The notes under the pieces are model-generated. The model worked only from the letters and a program-made list of their open reading frames with translations, searched no databases and was not told where the DNA came from. This document shows positions 47,601 through 58,170 of a stretch of 64,000 nt of DNA, one piece after another (the stretch's first letter is position 1; each line of letters starts with the position of its first letter). Location: assembly GCA_009760855.2 (NCBI GenBank), contig WPIO01000063.1, forward strand, positions 1,106,001 through 1,170,000, read 5' to 3'. The position numbers and the translations under genes are program-made. This stretch comes from Cristatella mucedo (taxonomy: Eukaryota > Bryozoa > Phylactolaemata > Cristatellidae).

Positions 47601-49599
47601 ACGAGGCTGGGGAGGATCAAAGCAAAGGTACAACTGAGTGTCATCTGCATAGAGGTGAAAGCCTAGATTTTGCTTGGCAATCACATGGGCACGAGGGAGA
47701 GTATAAACCGTGAAAACAACCGGACCTAGCACGGAGCCCTGAGGTACCCCATATTTCAGAGATGCCTCAGATGATCTTTGTCCATTCACCTCGATACTCT
47801 TGAGCCTCCCACTGAGATAGGACCTGAACCTTTGCAGAGCAGTGCCAGTGATGTCCAAGCGAGATGCGGGGCACTCAAGAAGAACTTGGTGATTGATAGT
47901 ATCAAAAGCTGCTGAAAGGTCGAGCAAAACAAGCAGAGATACTTTACAGTCTGCATTCCTAAGTAAGTCGTTATAATAAGTACGTAATACACAGTTAATC
48001 CATGACTAGCCACTCGTGCATCAGCCAGCACACTGTTTGAGCTTTGGAAATTTGATCTAGTCGGGTTACGTTGCCATTCATAAGTGCTCTACTGTTGTCG
48101 AACCCCCAAACTGCAGTTGACCCTTTCTAAACAAGGCAACAGAATTCGTGTAGCCAGGCAGAGGCTGAGCTCTATAAGCCAATAGGTTAGCTGTTTCAGC
48201 ATACAAGGCAAATACATTCGGTGCACTTGTACAAGCTTTCCAAAAAGTTACCATCTCAACGAGTTTTTCTTTGAACCGGCTCTGCTAAACGGATATCCTG
48301 GCTCTACCAAACACCCTTCCTGGCAACAATGCTGACAATCAATCAGGCAATAAAATGTGATGTGGCTGGTTCCTTAGCAAAGGATCTCAAAATTTCGAGA
48401 GAAAAAACAAAGCCTGGTGGTGATAGTCATGAAATGTGACAGCAGCCGGTGGGCCGAGCTACGTGTTCGGGGTCAGGTCATGCAGCCTCCCACAGCAAGT
48501 AGCCTCCAGGGTAAGCCTCCCACAGGTAGCCACACCCCTCCGTGGGTAAGCATGCGACCGACAATAAAGGCTACAGAGTAAAGTCCATGCACAACAGCTG
48601 GCAGGTGTGGCGAACTGCAGTACGGCAACATACCAGATTCAAAGCCTCGACGAGCATTTTTCGAATGTCAGCCTGTGGTTCACGCTCTTTCGTGGGTTCC
48701 AGGTACTGCAAATCCGGAGGCAGAGCTTCCATTTCGTCTTCAGGCAACTCTTCGGGTCCGGCCAATGGTAGCAACAAAGCCGTAAGTAAGCCGAATTCAT
48801 CACTAAGCAGCCAGGCATGGTGTTCTAAAGTAAAAGGGGTGGTGGTCAAGATACTTGCCATGCTACAGGCATTCAATCAACCATTGGCAACCAAATGGGG
48901 AAATTGTGCGAATTGGTTGCCAGGCTCCCTACCAGCTTCGAAGCAGCAGTTCTTGAGAATGACCACTACACCACGTCTTCGAACGGCTGAGTAGCTTCCG
49001 AATGTAAACGGTAGGAGGCGCTGAATTAACCTTCGATCCTTATTGAGAAAATGGGCTCGGGCGGTCTCAGACTGAGTCAGATTACCAAGAAATGGGGCGA
49101 GATGGTCCAGTTGAGTACCCTTGTTATAACCTTTAACACAGAGCGCTTGCATGACGTTTTCGATAGTCACCTGAGCCTGGTCGGCAGTCATAATTTCGAC
49201 GAACGTGGTCACTCCCTTTTCTAGTCGGGACAAATTAGTAAAAAGCATGGCGATGGGTTCCGCAGGCTCACAGTCAGGTTTTACCAGATTTTTAAATAGC
49301 ATCTGCAGGAAATCACGTGAGATAAGCTCGTCCAATATCATTACAGCGTATCGGCCTTCGCCAGACAAATTGACCAAGCAACAGATTGCATTCCGTACGA
49401 TCGTTGGAATGACATCACAAACTAGATTCACGAGCGCTCCGACGACGACGGCCGCTCTACCGCCAATCAAGCCTCGACCTTCTGAGGTACCGGAGAGGTC
49501 AAGCAAGTATTCGAGAGCAGTAGCGCGTAGATCAGTTCGTGCAGATGTGAAGAACTGCACGAGCTCGCCTAAAGAGTCGCCGCCGCCCGAGTCGTTCAT
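44359..49599 (-). CDS. HGH1: HGH1 homologue (whole gene, 3 exons)
   Basis: Join on the - strand: 49599-48933, 48824-48634, 44625-44359. Phases agree (1, then 0) and give 374 residues, close to about 390 in vertebrate HGH1. The protein is an armadillo-like helical repeat protein with the two HGH1-family blocks (DUF383-like in exons 1-2, DUF384-like in exon 3). HGH1 helps newly made elongation factor 2 fold together with the CCT/TRiC chaperonin, in the cytosol. Diagnostic strings are ILKNCCFEAEHHAWLLSDEF across splice 1, LLPLAGPEELPEDEMEALPP, and REYHKWEP with IGDEPKEEHANL near the end. The ATG at 49599-49597 is the first in frame and fits the family start. Its second intron is full of LINEs. 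Confidence 0.96.
44373..44400 (-). other. Inverted repeat in the last HGH1 codons
   Basis: GAGGGTCTTCT and AGAAGACCCTC are exact complements separated by six bases (ACGTTA). The stem would form in the mRNA about 12 bases before the stop codon. It may be chance within a coding run. Confidence 0.7.
44972..45042 (-). mobile_element. LINE-1fam tail
   Basis: GACAATAATAATAATAG, AGAGAACTCAGACTCTTTC, TAGGCACTTTACATTTG: inverted 3' end, cut off where a LINE-2fam copy begins. Confidence 0.72.
45043..46275 (+). mobile_element. LINE-2fam copy, reverse transcriptase part to 3' end (decayed)
   Basis: Translated pieces read GLSDEALLWFKSYLTDR, then a GLQSTTGLCSWSLAVLHLY-like 'GVPQGSVLGPxLFxxY' remnant, then TEPLEKVIRAI and a Tyr-Ala-Asp-Asp remnant (FYADDTQ around 45290-45305). 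Many stops. It ends in CTCCTGCATAACACACCC and the family 3' terminus near 46275. LINE-2fam is thus a second CR1/L2-like family. Confidence 0.78.
46433..47945 (-). mobile_element. LINE-1fam copy, 5'-truncated, with nested insertion
   Basis: On the - strand: LDLSAAFDTINHQVLLE, GVPQGSVLGPVVFTVYTL and FHLYADDTQLYLCFD (catalytic YADD present), then the C-terminal domain and the tail ending ATTATTATTGTTGTTAT. The coding part is broken by the LINE-2fam piece at 46972-47250 and by frameshifts. Confidence 0.9.
46972..47250 (-). mobile_element. LINE-2fam 3' end nested in LINE-1fam
   Basis: Lies between GAGAAGTGGTGTGATGT and CAACTGCGACGTTCACGACAG, which are adjacent (with TGGCAACTGCG) in uninterrupted LINE-1fam copies (compare 42500-42540 reversed). 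Same orientation as its host. Confidence 0.85.
48634..48824 (-). CDS. HGH1: HGH1 exon 2
   Basis: Acceptor CCCTTTTACTTTAG, enters in phase 1 (G+AA = Glu) and leaves in phase 0 at TCTG|GTATGT. Encodes HHAWLLSDEFGLLTALLLP, LAGPEELPEDEMEALPPDLQ and REPQADIRKMLVEAL, all strongly conserved HGH1 strings. Confidence 0.96.
48933..49599 (-). CDS. HGH1: HGH1 exon 1
   Basis: 222 codons plus one base; donor GAAGCTG|GTAGGG. It has the N-terminal armadillo-like repeats (RATALEYLLDLSGTSEGRGL, NLVCDVIPTIVRNAICCLVN, AMLFTNLSRLEKG, LAPFLGNLTQSETARAHFL). It ends RRRGVVVILKNCCFEA. The intron after it is short (108 bases). Confidence 0.96.
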
Positions 49600-49660
49600 G
49601 GCAGGCGCTTACTGGCGAGGCCAATGACGTCGTCAATGTAGTTGAGACGAATTCACAAAG
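49600..49660 (-). promoter_or_regulatory. Possible HGH1 upstream element: CCAAT plus CRE-like site
   Basis: CCAAT at 49621-49625 directly followed by TGACGTCG (49625-49632), one mismatch from a cAMP response element, 22 bases before the HGH1 start codon. These could be promoter sites of a TATA-less housekeeping gene if transcription starts nearby, or just 5' untranslated sequence. There is no other support. Confidence 0.3.
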
Positions 49661-50183
49661 TTCCAGATAGGTATTTTGGTTCAATTTTTTCATCAGGTCA
49701 CCCAAGGATCGAGGAAAGTGCAGCACCCACAGACACAACGTATACGGACCGGCACACGAGAACCGCCAGGCCGGTAAGCAGTGCTCACAGGAAGCACGCG
49801 AGCCTGGTGGAAGAATGGAGTGAAGTCTGGTGGCTGTAGCTCGATGAAGTGTACTCGATGTGGCCCTAGCTAACCGAGTCCTGGCTCAAGGGGATCCGCG
49901 TCTGCCTGTCTCAAAAACATCGTATAGCAGTAAATTCAAAAATAAAAATTGTTTGATTCACAAACCTCGGGTTTATATAAAGGCAGAGGAGTCTTAATGG
50001 TTTTCACCGTCTGCGTTTTTTATAGAATGCCTGCTGCAGGTCAAGAACTCGCGACCTGGGCGGCAAGGGCACGCTCCTGGGCTAGTCCACAGGGGCTGAT
50101 AAGATACTGCATTTGTGCATCGCATGAGAATTTTCGTGAAATCTTACACTTCTATCTTGTAGAAAAACTACATTCACTAAGAT
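49661..50183. other. HGH1 upstream region
   Basis: About 520 bases between HGH1 and a LINE. A run of CCACAGACACAACG and short open frames but no recognised exon. Probably holds the HGH1 promoter. Confidence 0.4.
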
Positions 50184-50889
50184 ATCTCGTCTCGACTTCT
50201 GCAACTCACTGCTTACTGGCCTACCAGCATGTGCGATCAGGCGATTGCAGCTGGTGCAAAACTCTGCAGCTAGGCTTGTCTGCCGTGAGCGTCGCAGTTG
50301 CCACATTACTCCACTTCTCGCCGACCTGCACTGGTTACCAGTCAAGCAACGGATTGACTTCAAGGTTTTGTCGCTCACTTTTAGGTCTCTTCATTCTATG
50401 GCTCCAGCCTATCTTTCAGAGATACTACCCCATCAGGCAAAGCATCGTACCACTCGCTTTTCGGAATCCAACAGTCTAGAAATACCTCATACAAACCTTA
50501 AATCCTTTGGAGACCGTGCATTTAGCTCGTATGCTCCCACAGCCTGGAACTCCCTCCCGACCTGCATCAGAACATCCCCTGACCTGACCACATTTAAAAG
50601 AAACTTAAAAACATTCCTATTTAGGACAGCATTTAGTGGGTCCTTGTGATTCGTCCTCGATGTGCTTATGCGTGCTGACACTGTTCATGCTGCCACTAAC
50701 CACATTTGCATGCTGACCCAGTGCATGTAACCCCTAACCATGTTATTCATTTTGTTTGTTTTTCAAGCATGATTTTACTTACTATTCTATTGCGTATCAC
50801 TTTGCAGCAAATGTAAAGCGCCTAGAAAGAGATTAAGTTCTCTGAGGGCGCTTTATCAAGTGCAATATTATTATTATTATTATTATTAT
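50184..50889 (+). mobile_element. Young LINE-1fam copy, 5'-truncated
   Basis: Starts abruptly at ATCTCGTCTCGACTTCTGC and is almost the same as 42395-43092. Unlike that copy it keeps an open frame for the whole C-terminal domain (QLVQNSAARLVCRERRSCH ... KTFLFRTAFSGSL, stop at 50647-50649). The 3' end has (ATT)n about 25 bases long. Confidence 0.92.
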
Positions 50890-52743
50890 ATCTGTGGGCG
50901 TGGCCGCGCCCACAATGCTGTTCAGCCCGTTGGCCGGACTCACAGCACTTCGGCCGGCCAACGGGCGCGCCGAGTACCACCTCATGAGGACCTGCAGCTG
51001 GACAGCACCGGCTGACTAAACTAGATTTAATTGCAACGGGTCAGCTGTGGTTCCATGACCCGCCGGTCCTGCAGCGACGAACTTTCTGCCTGCGCGTCGT
51101 AAGCCTGTAAGCACGCTATCCACTCGCTCTTCCTCCTTCTCGCTGACTTTCTCTTCCCTGCTGGCGCTCCGGAGCTGCTTCCACGACGGCTTCTACATCC
51201 GCATGTACGCTCGCTCTCCCGCGTTTGCCTGCCTACGATGCAATACATTCGTCGTCGTCAGTACAACGACTCGCTCGTAGGGGTTTGTTTCATCCTTCGT
51301 AGCGCCGCCGTCGTGCGCACGAGCTCCTACATATCCGTTTGTTTCATCCTTCGTAGCGCCGCCGTCGTGCGCACGAGCTCCTACATATCCATCATCCTCG
51401 ATGCGATTAAAACTCCAGCGGTGCACTTTTTCGAGAGCTGCGTTATTCGAGGCCTGCCTGCCAGCTGCGGCCTCGACCCTTTGCTAATCGCTCAGTTTCT
51501 TCAAGCAGCCGCGGTCTCGACGGACCCGCCGCAGAGCGACGATGATTGTATGATAGCATTGTATGATAAAATCGTATGATAATACAATCATGCAACATTC
51601 GATGCTCTCGATTCGAACGGCGATGACAATATTCTGGCGAGCGAGATTCAGTCGCCCGCCGCCTGACAATCGCCAACGACGACAAACATCCTACTTTCAC
51701 TCGATGAGCAACCAAGAGCTATTGCCGAATAAGCGCTGCGATCTTGTGCCATTTAACTTTTAACTGGCTGCGGATCTTGCCCCTAATGTGACCATACTGC
51801 GGATCTTGCCCCCAGCAAGAATCTTGAGGGTCTTCTCTTACCCAAGTGAAGATGAAATGCCTATTATTCCGCTTCGCTGCTGGCATATCCGTCTTTGTTT
51901 CCCCCGGCACAAACTGCTGTGGCCGACTGAGTCGGTTTTGCCGATTGATTGTTTTTGTTTTGTTTTGTTTTGCTCGGTTTTTGCTTGCTTTTCGTCTGCC
52001 CAGTTGGAGAAGCTCGAGTCAACGACAATACAGCCATATTTCTTCCGTCATACATTCGTTTCAGGAGTCGCATTGTGCAACAATGTATGTCGTTCCCAAT
52101 TCGCGACGTAGCTGCGAACAGAAATGAATTTGGAACAGTTTTCTCGCTGTGAGAAATAAATCGCACTTAGCAAAATGAAATTAATCTACACAATTTTCTA
52201 TAACCGTTGTCTCACAAAGTAAAACAATGAGGAACGAGTGAGGAATCTCTGGAACCATCTCTATTCTTTCATTCTAATTCCGCGTTTCATTCGATGTGTA
52301 AACTTCGGTTGCAAAAAACTTGTGTCAAAAATCAGTCCTCACAGACGGCAGCACAATAAAACAGCTGTCGAGGGGGTGAGGTCAAGTTGCAACGGAACAA
52401 CAGGACAGCAGGAAATAAAATTGAAAAATCCCAGCCCGAAGTAGGAGAACGTTTCTTATGCTGCACAGCAGTCCGTGCAGGGGCGGCGTCGATCTGTCCG
52501 TTGATTAAATATTTTCCACAGTTGTCGGTTGCTGTCGTAGCGATTACATCCATTTACATTAAAGAAAGTTGGGCAAAAGACGGATCTATGAAATTTAAGT
52601 GACTTTTCTAGTCACCGCTGTCGGCCATGCAGTCTGTTGAGTGCATCCCCTTCGGGCTCATGCTTTGCATGCTTCCAGCGTCGCTCTTCGACCCGTCGAG
52701 CGAGCGCTCTCCGTCGAGCGCAGCCAGGAAGTCACTCCAGCTT
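50890..52743. other. Intergenic stretch with a 54-bp tandem duplication
   Basis: GC-rich 50890-51700, then AT-richer. No gene recognised. Frames of 60-113 codons exist on both strands around 51030-51715 because of composition and the tandem duplication at 51283-51390. None has a recognisable domain. Confidence 0.45.
51283..51390. repeat. Perfect 54-bp tandem duplication
   Basis: Two identical 54-base units (51283-51336 and 51337-51390), each starting GTTTGTTTCATCCTTCG and ending GAGCTCCTACATATCC. The unit is 18 codons long, so every frame stays open. Translated repeats: + FILRSAAVVRTSSYIS; - YVGARAHDGGATKDETN. Confidence 0.97.
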
Positions 52744-53780
52744 AGTGGTCAACAGCAGGCCTCAACCCCGGTGGCTAATCTTAAAGTTTGCCTCTGAGAC
52801 CCTCGCTTAATGCGCAATGAACCTCTAATAATGCAATGAACCTCTAATAGTACACGGCATGATTATGGATGACAACGTAGACCCTCTTGCTTTCACCAAG
52901 ACCTGGTTGAAATCGACCGAGCTTAGCCAACGCCTCACCGATCGCTTCTATTTCTTTCCTACCGCTAGATCAATCAAAACTGGCGGAGTAGTCGCCGTTG
53001 TCGCACATTCCTCCCTCAATTTCAAACCGTTTGCATTCCCCTCGAAGCATTCTTATGAGAATCTCTTTTACTGAGAACTTACAAGGGCAAGTTGCTAGCG
53101 ATGGCAGTATTCTGTGTCGCGCCAACAAGTACCAAGGAAGTTTTCCTCTCTTTCCGATTCTAATTATCTCGTTTCAAGTTTATGCGCAAGCAATCGGCTC
53201 TTCCTCATCCTGAACTATTTTAAACATTTATTTCGACGACTCGACTGACGCCCTATGTGCCAAATTTTGTTCTATGGCTAATTCATTTTCTCTTATGGCC
53301 CATCTGTACAATGAACTCACTCACCAAAAAGGACACACACACGACCACATACTCTTTCACAATTTTACGCCATCGTTTCCTATTGTTACCAAATTCTGAT
53401 CATCTGACCACATATAAATCTCATTCAGTCTGCAGTTTGTATCCTGCTCGGTATCCAGCCTCATCAATGAATCGCGAAACTTGAGACCTTGAAATGGCTG
53501 CTGTCGTCACGTAAACATCGTCCAAGCCATGATGCCAAATCCCTCGTCCGACGTTTAGTCACTGGAGAAATGTAATAACACAACGCAAGCCAACAACCTG
53601 GACAAGTTTGCTCCTATTACTAAGAACTGTACGCCCTAACCCAGATGGCCGACGGTTTACGACAGTTATTAAATTAGCTAGGTCTATTAAACGAAAACTC
53701 TGAGAAAGCATATACAAAATCAGGCTGACAGTTCATCGACAGTCATACAATAACTACTGAATATATTGCAAATGTATTCT
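52744..53780 (+). mobile_element. Decayed LINE-1fam endonuclease fragment
   Basis: TKTWLKSTELSQRLTDRFYF and ARSIKTGGVVAVVAHSSLNF correspond to TETWLKSINCPTIKD and PRSIKTGGGVAMIVRSKFNF at 40127-40262, and further blocks follow in order (CTGCGTACGCCC / ACGGTTTACGAC region near 53630). Many frameshifts; no reverse transcriptase part. Confidence 0.82.
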
Positions 53781-55233
53781 AGACATTATTTAATATCGTG
53801 CAAGACATTCAATTTAGCGAGCAGTAACTGTTAACCTGACCTTGAAGCACTCTCTAGCAGTGTTTGCAAATGAAAGGAGGTGTCCGGGGTTTGCTTTGAC
53901 CCCCTCAGGTATGCCAGAGTTTGCTTTGTAGGGCTCGCACGTCTTAGCAGACGCATCAACAGAGTGCTTTTTTTTATCAACTTTGTTTGATCAACTCCAC
54001 ACGCATACAGCGAAATGCATCTGCCTGGTGCTCGCAACCTCTCAATGCCGTTTTGCAAACGAGTGAAACGGCGGCGAGCTAAATAATTAGACAGCGATTG
54101 CTATTTATTATTCATGGTTCGTGAATGTCAATTGCTAGAAACCGACCCTACGATAATCTAATACCGTGGCCGCTTACAAGCCGATAGCATGCAATAGGCA
54201 GAGAGTTGTGCTTCCGGAGTTAGCATTGGCATTTCAGCTGGTTTGAGCTCTAGGCCAAGCAGCAGCTAGTGAATGTCATGGCCGTTTTTGAATGCCCGCT
54301 AAGGTTAAGTGCGCTCTTCTTGGCTGCCGCATTCTGCTACTATCGGAACTCCTGCGTGCATCGGCGCTGCACCTATAGCCAATATGTTGCGGGCCGTGAT
54401 TCTAAGTTCAGGTGTCAAAAGCATTCGTCACGTGTCGGCTGAGACTTGAAACATTATGAACGCTGTGCTAGCAACCTGTGAGTAGAATAACGCGGGTGCG
54501 ACGAAGAGCCCTACTACCTTAACAAGTTCTCATCCAACTCGAGAAGGAAACGCCCCACCCACCCAAATTTGGAGTGCCTAAAGCTGCGCGTTGCAGGCAC
54601 TCCACCCGGGGCAAGTCTCTTTAGAGCAGCCAAACGTTTAACGCATCAAGAACGCGCGCCGCCGTCGCATGCATGCTGCCGCTGCTAAATGAACCCAATG
54701 TTGCCGTAAAGATTCGAGCGAATGCATATCGATATTTGAACAGTGTAAATTATGGCATAAATAACAAGATTAAACGAGGCGACTGTAAAGGAAAAAATAC
54801 CAATTAACCACCGATAACTAAGTAAGCACATTAAAAAACCGTACACGGGTAACGAGGCGTTAATTACTTTTTACTAGCGCATTTTCAAGAAGGATCGTGG
54901 TATATGTACGTAGAGAACCAGGAAAAGACTAAACATAACCGACTAGCACACAATAATGACCACTCGCTAAGAAAGTACGCTAAAAGCAATCGTGATTAGA
55001 AAGTTATATTAAGCGATGACAATTAATGCATTTTAATAAAAAAAAAAGCCAGCATGTAGCCGTGCAGCCAAAATGTGTGTAACCAACCATCAAGGCGAAG
55101 AAGCATTATATAGTAATCGCTTGAGCAACTGAAAGTCTTTTACCGACGAAACCTGAAATTCAGTCCGGTATCAATCTGATCTCGGACGAGTTGCCTACTT
55201 GCTCGAACGTGGTCTAACTAAACTAAAAAAAAT
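53781..55233. other. Intergenic, no feature recognised
   Basis: About 1.4 kb of AT-rich DNA with no open frame over 75 codons, no repeat I can match and no RNA gene seen. Confidence 0.5.
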
Positions 55234-55397
55234 TCTAGCTGATTTAACAGCCTCTTTTGTATAGCGACAGAAGAGCCTTTACGGCTATCGCCACCACTTG
55301 CACTGGCAACAAAGGATCGCCCACTGCAGGATTCGAACCCACGACCTCGGGACCGAGGTCGTGCAAAGCAACCCGCCTTACCTAGAGGGCCATCCCC
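55234..55397 (-). repeat. SINE-A copy
   Basis: CTAGCTGATTTAACAGCCTC, ATAGCGACAGAAGAGCC, GATTCGAACCCACGACCTCG (antisense B box) and ACCCGCCTTACCTAG (antisense A-box side). Very close to the copy at 3960-4130. Confidence 0.85.
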
Positions 55398-55734
55398 ATT
55401 ACGTGCCCAGGTGTCCAGAAATGAGCTCACTATTACACATCCGGCGTCAAGAGATCCTTTTAGTAGAACAACTCAGCTCCAGCACCGGCGCCGGCGCCGA
55501 TTAATTCATCCACGCTCGTAGCTACATGTCGTAGGCTGCCATGTCGAATCGAAGCTCGTAGCAGCCGGGGGGGGGGGCGGACAAATCTCAATTTTAAAGC
55601 ACAATTCTTACAAATCGTGCGGATGTCCGGCGTTTTGCTGCATCGAAGCTCATGATCAATTGAAACTTTCCCGACACAAATTGGTTAGTAGCCGCTCGAG
55701 TCTCTCCGGACACGCAACATCCTTAGAAGATCGC

Positions 55735-55775
55735 CGCCGCCCCCCCCCACCGCCGCCGCCGCCGCCGCCGCTTCC
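55735..55775. repeat. CGG/CCG repeat with C run
   Basis: Eight or so CCG units next to a run of eight or nine C, in a CpG-rich block directly before an ATG at 55794. Such repeats are common in 5' untranslated regions. Confidence 0.85.
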
Positions 55776-55793
55776 GTCGCGTTACGCGCGCGC

Positions 55794-55892
55794 ATGACGG
55801 TAGCGGGCATCGATTGGCCCTCCTGGATTCAATCGTCGCTTCGATCGCTACATTCAGCAGCTGGCAGCGTCGCTGAGCAGGCGCTGCGAAAG
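55794..55892 (+). CDS. Candidate first coding exon of an unrecognised gene
   Basis: An ATG (context CGCGCATGA) opens 33 codons beginning MTVAGIDWPSWIQSSLRSLH and ending EQALRK, then a possible donor AAG|GTGTCG in phase 0. The segment is amphipathic and Trp/Ser-rich, like the N-terminal membrane-binding helices of some Golgi and vesicle proteins. The GC-rich CCG repeat just upstream suits a promoter or 5' untranslated region. The frame stays open to 56063 without splicing. I do not recognise a family and see no further exon, so this is tentative. Confidence 0.28.
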
Positions 55893-56183
55893 GTGTCGCG
55901 GGCGGATAAGGCGGATAACTTGCGTACACTGAGAGATAAGGGCCGCAAAGATGAGGGGAGGAGGTATTGTATTGCATATCTAGGTTCATTTCAGGATAGT
56001 CTGACGCGTTTAAGAAATTTCATGCGCCTGAAATATAATCTAGAAAGTTCCACTTTACACTAGCGCTTAATACGTGTATTCAGACGTCGGCAACAGTGGC
56101 GCCGGTCTACTTCAAGGGGTGGCCTCCGGAAGTCCTAACTGCATACCTCGAGACGGATTCCGCTTCTACGGCCTCACTCTGGC

Positions 56184-56346
56184 GGGCCGTTATGACACGC
56201 CGGGTAAAGCGGTATTTTCACGGCCTTGGCTCCGAAGTCGGTATTCAAATCCTGCGGTGGGTGATTCTTTATTGCCGCTGCTAACGGTGGTGATAGCCGC
56301 AAAGGCTCTTCTGTCGCTATACAAAAGAGGCTGTTAAATCAGCAAG
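56184..56346 (+). repeat. SINE-A copy (somewhat decayed)
   Basis: GGGCCGTTATGACACGCCGG, GGTAAAGCGG, GTCGGTATTCAAATCCTG (B box mutated), TGGTGATAGCCGCAAAGGC and GTCGCTATACAAAAGAGGC then TGTTAAATCAGC. Confidence 0.8.
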
Positions 56347-56904
56347 TATAACTCCAGATTGTCGTGAAGTGACTTGTCCTAAATAAATGCCAGTCAATTA
56401 TCAGGCCGAGTCAACGATTGGGCTGCTTTCTTTCAACACCGGGCGAGCTTTTTTCGCTTTTACCTTTTGCACGCTCGATACCGTTCTAGTCGTTGGCGTT
56501 GATTCTCGTGGAGTGAGTTGTGAAAATGCCTTGTAAGAGATCAATTTTTTGTAGGGCGCTATAAAACGACCAATTAGTATCATTATTAGTTTCATTTAGA
56601 CATTGTGTGACACACAAATGTTTCATTGGTCTAAAGAGCTGAGCGGGGGGGGGGGCTTTCGTTCTTAGATCCAAGCATATAGTAAATTTTTAAAATTGGT
56701 TTCTAATTTACCACTAGCGCCATGCAACCTCTTCAAGAGTCTTGCTAGTCCAATGCTTAAAGGATAGTTGGCGGCTTCAGTGGCTGTACGTGCAAGTGCA
56801 ACCAAATTCAAACGCGTACACACACAAGTGCCAAAATATTCCCGCTCTCAAATACACACACATCCACGTGCACGCAGACTCACTGACACACTCAACTCTT
56901 ATAT

Positions 56905-57445
56905 GTAATGTAATGTATCTCCGTCTGTAACTTCACCAAGTCATAAAGACTATATGAGTGTTACGCAGGAGAGTTTTGTATGGTGCACTCACAACCTAAG
57001 CGGCTTTCGGTACGCATTCGGTACCCAACAGCCTTCGTCTCACGCAGCAAAGAGAAAGTGGGAAGCATAGCAGAGTCCAGAGAGCAGTTGAGGTAGTGAG
57101 TAGCATGGAAGTAGCAGCTCAGGACCGCTGAAAAGGATGTGCCATAGTCTGCAGTAGGAGGCTAGTTGTCGTTGCGTAAGAATTGTGGAAGCGAGTTCCA
57201 CAGTCTAGGACCTGCAGAGCTAAAGCTTCTGTCGCCAACGGTCTTTAAGCGGAGGAATGGAACAGCTAATTTATTGTCCATGCAGGACCTGAGGGCGCGA
57301 ACAGGCTGAAACTGATGCAGCAGTTCAGCTAGGTACGAAGGAGCCAAGCCGTGGCGGGCCTTGTGGGTCAGTGTAAGAAGTTTGCGCTGTATCCGTTGCT
57401 CTATCGACATCCATCCTAGCTCTTTTAGCAGAGGAGACACGTGCT
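56905..57445 (-). mobile_element. LINE-2fam C-terminal coding and 3' end (best copy)
   Basis: On the - strand 57440-57162 reads SPLLKELGWMSIEQRIQRKL, LTLTHKARHGLAPSYLAELL and GPRLWNSLPQFLRNDN, a typical LINE C-terminal domain ('xPxLWNxLP'). The 3' region follows, to TACATTACATTACATAT at the terminus. The frame is open, so it is the youngest LINE-2fam piece here. Confidence 0.85.
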
Positions 57446-58059
57446 CAAACCGTTATATCTGTTCACCTACAATTTACAGGGTCAAATTTGAACGAATATA
57501 AGGAAAAGTAAAATCAATCCACTGACAATTTGTAACTTCTGATTCTTTCATAGTACCTCTCTGTTGATGCAATTTTTAACATGCCAAAGCCAACGCCTTG
57601 CATTTCTTGATTTCGAGTGATATTTTGGAGATTTTCGTCTTTATTTACTAATAGTCCAGTGAGCCTTTTGTGAGACCACAGACGGTGTTTTACTTCAATC
57701 CAGGCGCACTGACGCTGAGGCGGTCAGTATCAAGGCTTAATGGGGAGCGTTAGTATTAGTATTTAACTAATTCCATCCTGCGCTAATCTGACTTCAGCCG
57801 CATTTGAAGCAGCTAAGCAGTTGAAGGAAGCTGTTCGAGCACTTTGTTGAGCAGCAGGTCGCAGCAGCTTGCAGCTGAAGATGACTCTTCACTGCTCTCG
57901 AAATTCATTCTCGATTTCAAGCATCGGAACTCTATAGCGACTGACTATTAAAACATTCCCCCCCCCCGACGCTTGACACTAGGTAAACAACTAAAGACCC
58001 TGCAGGCTTCCTTCGATGCTGCAGAGGCATGTGAGCAGAGCTCGGCCTGTGCGGCCTGC

Positions 58060-58170
58060 CTTGCTGCTGCCACATGCTGCAACTTGCTGCAGCATGCTGC
58101 GATGCTGTAACGTGTGTTTCGCAATGCTGCAACGCATGCCACTTGCTGCAATGCTTTCGGCGTGCTGCAA
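58060..58170. repeat. Degenerate tandem TGCTGCAA repeats
   Basis: TGCTGC-A/G motifs recur about every 10-20 bases (ACATGCTGCAACTTGCTGCA, GCATGCTGCGATGCTG, AATGCTGCAACGCATGCC, CTTGCTGCAATGC). Imperfect, non-coding. Confidence 0.7.

Larger units (their letters stand above)
44626..48633 (-). other. HGH1 intron 2 (4.0 kb), filled with LINE copies
   Basis: Contains a LINE-1fam tail (44972-45042, -), a LINE-2fam copy (45043-46275, +), and a long LINE-1fam copy (46433-47945, -) with a nested LINE-2fam piece (46972-47250, -). 44650-44970 and 47950-48630 show nothing recognised. Confidence 0.8.

Noticed and set aside
49205-49627. + strand frame opposite HGH1 exon 1
   Set aside because: Shadow of the HGH1 coding sequence; HGH1 is unmistakable on the - strand.
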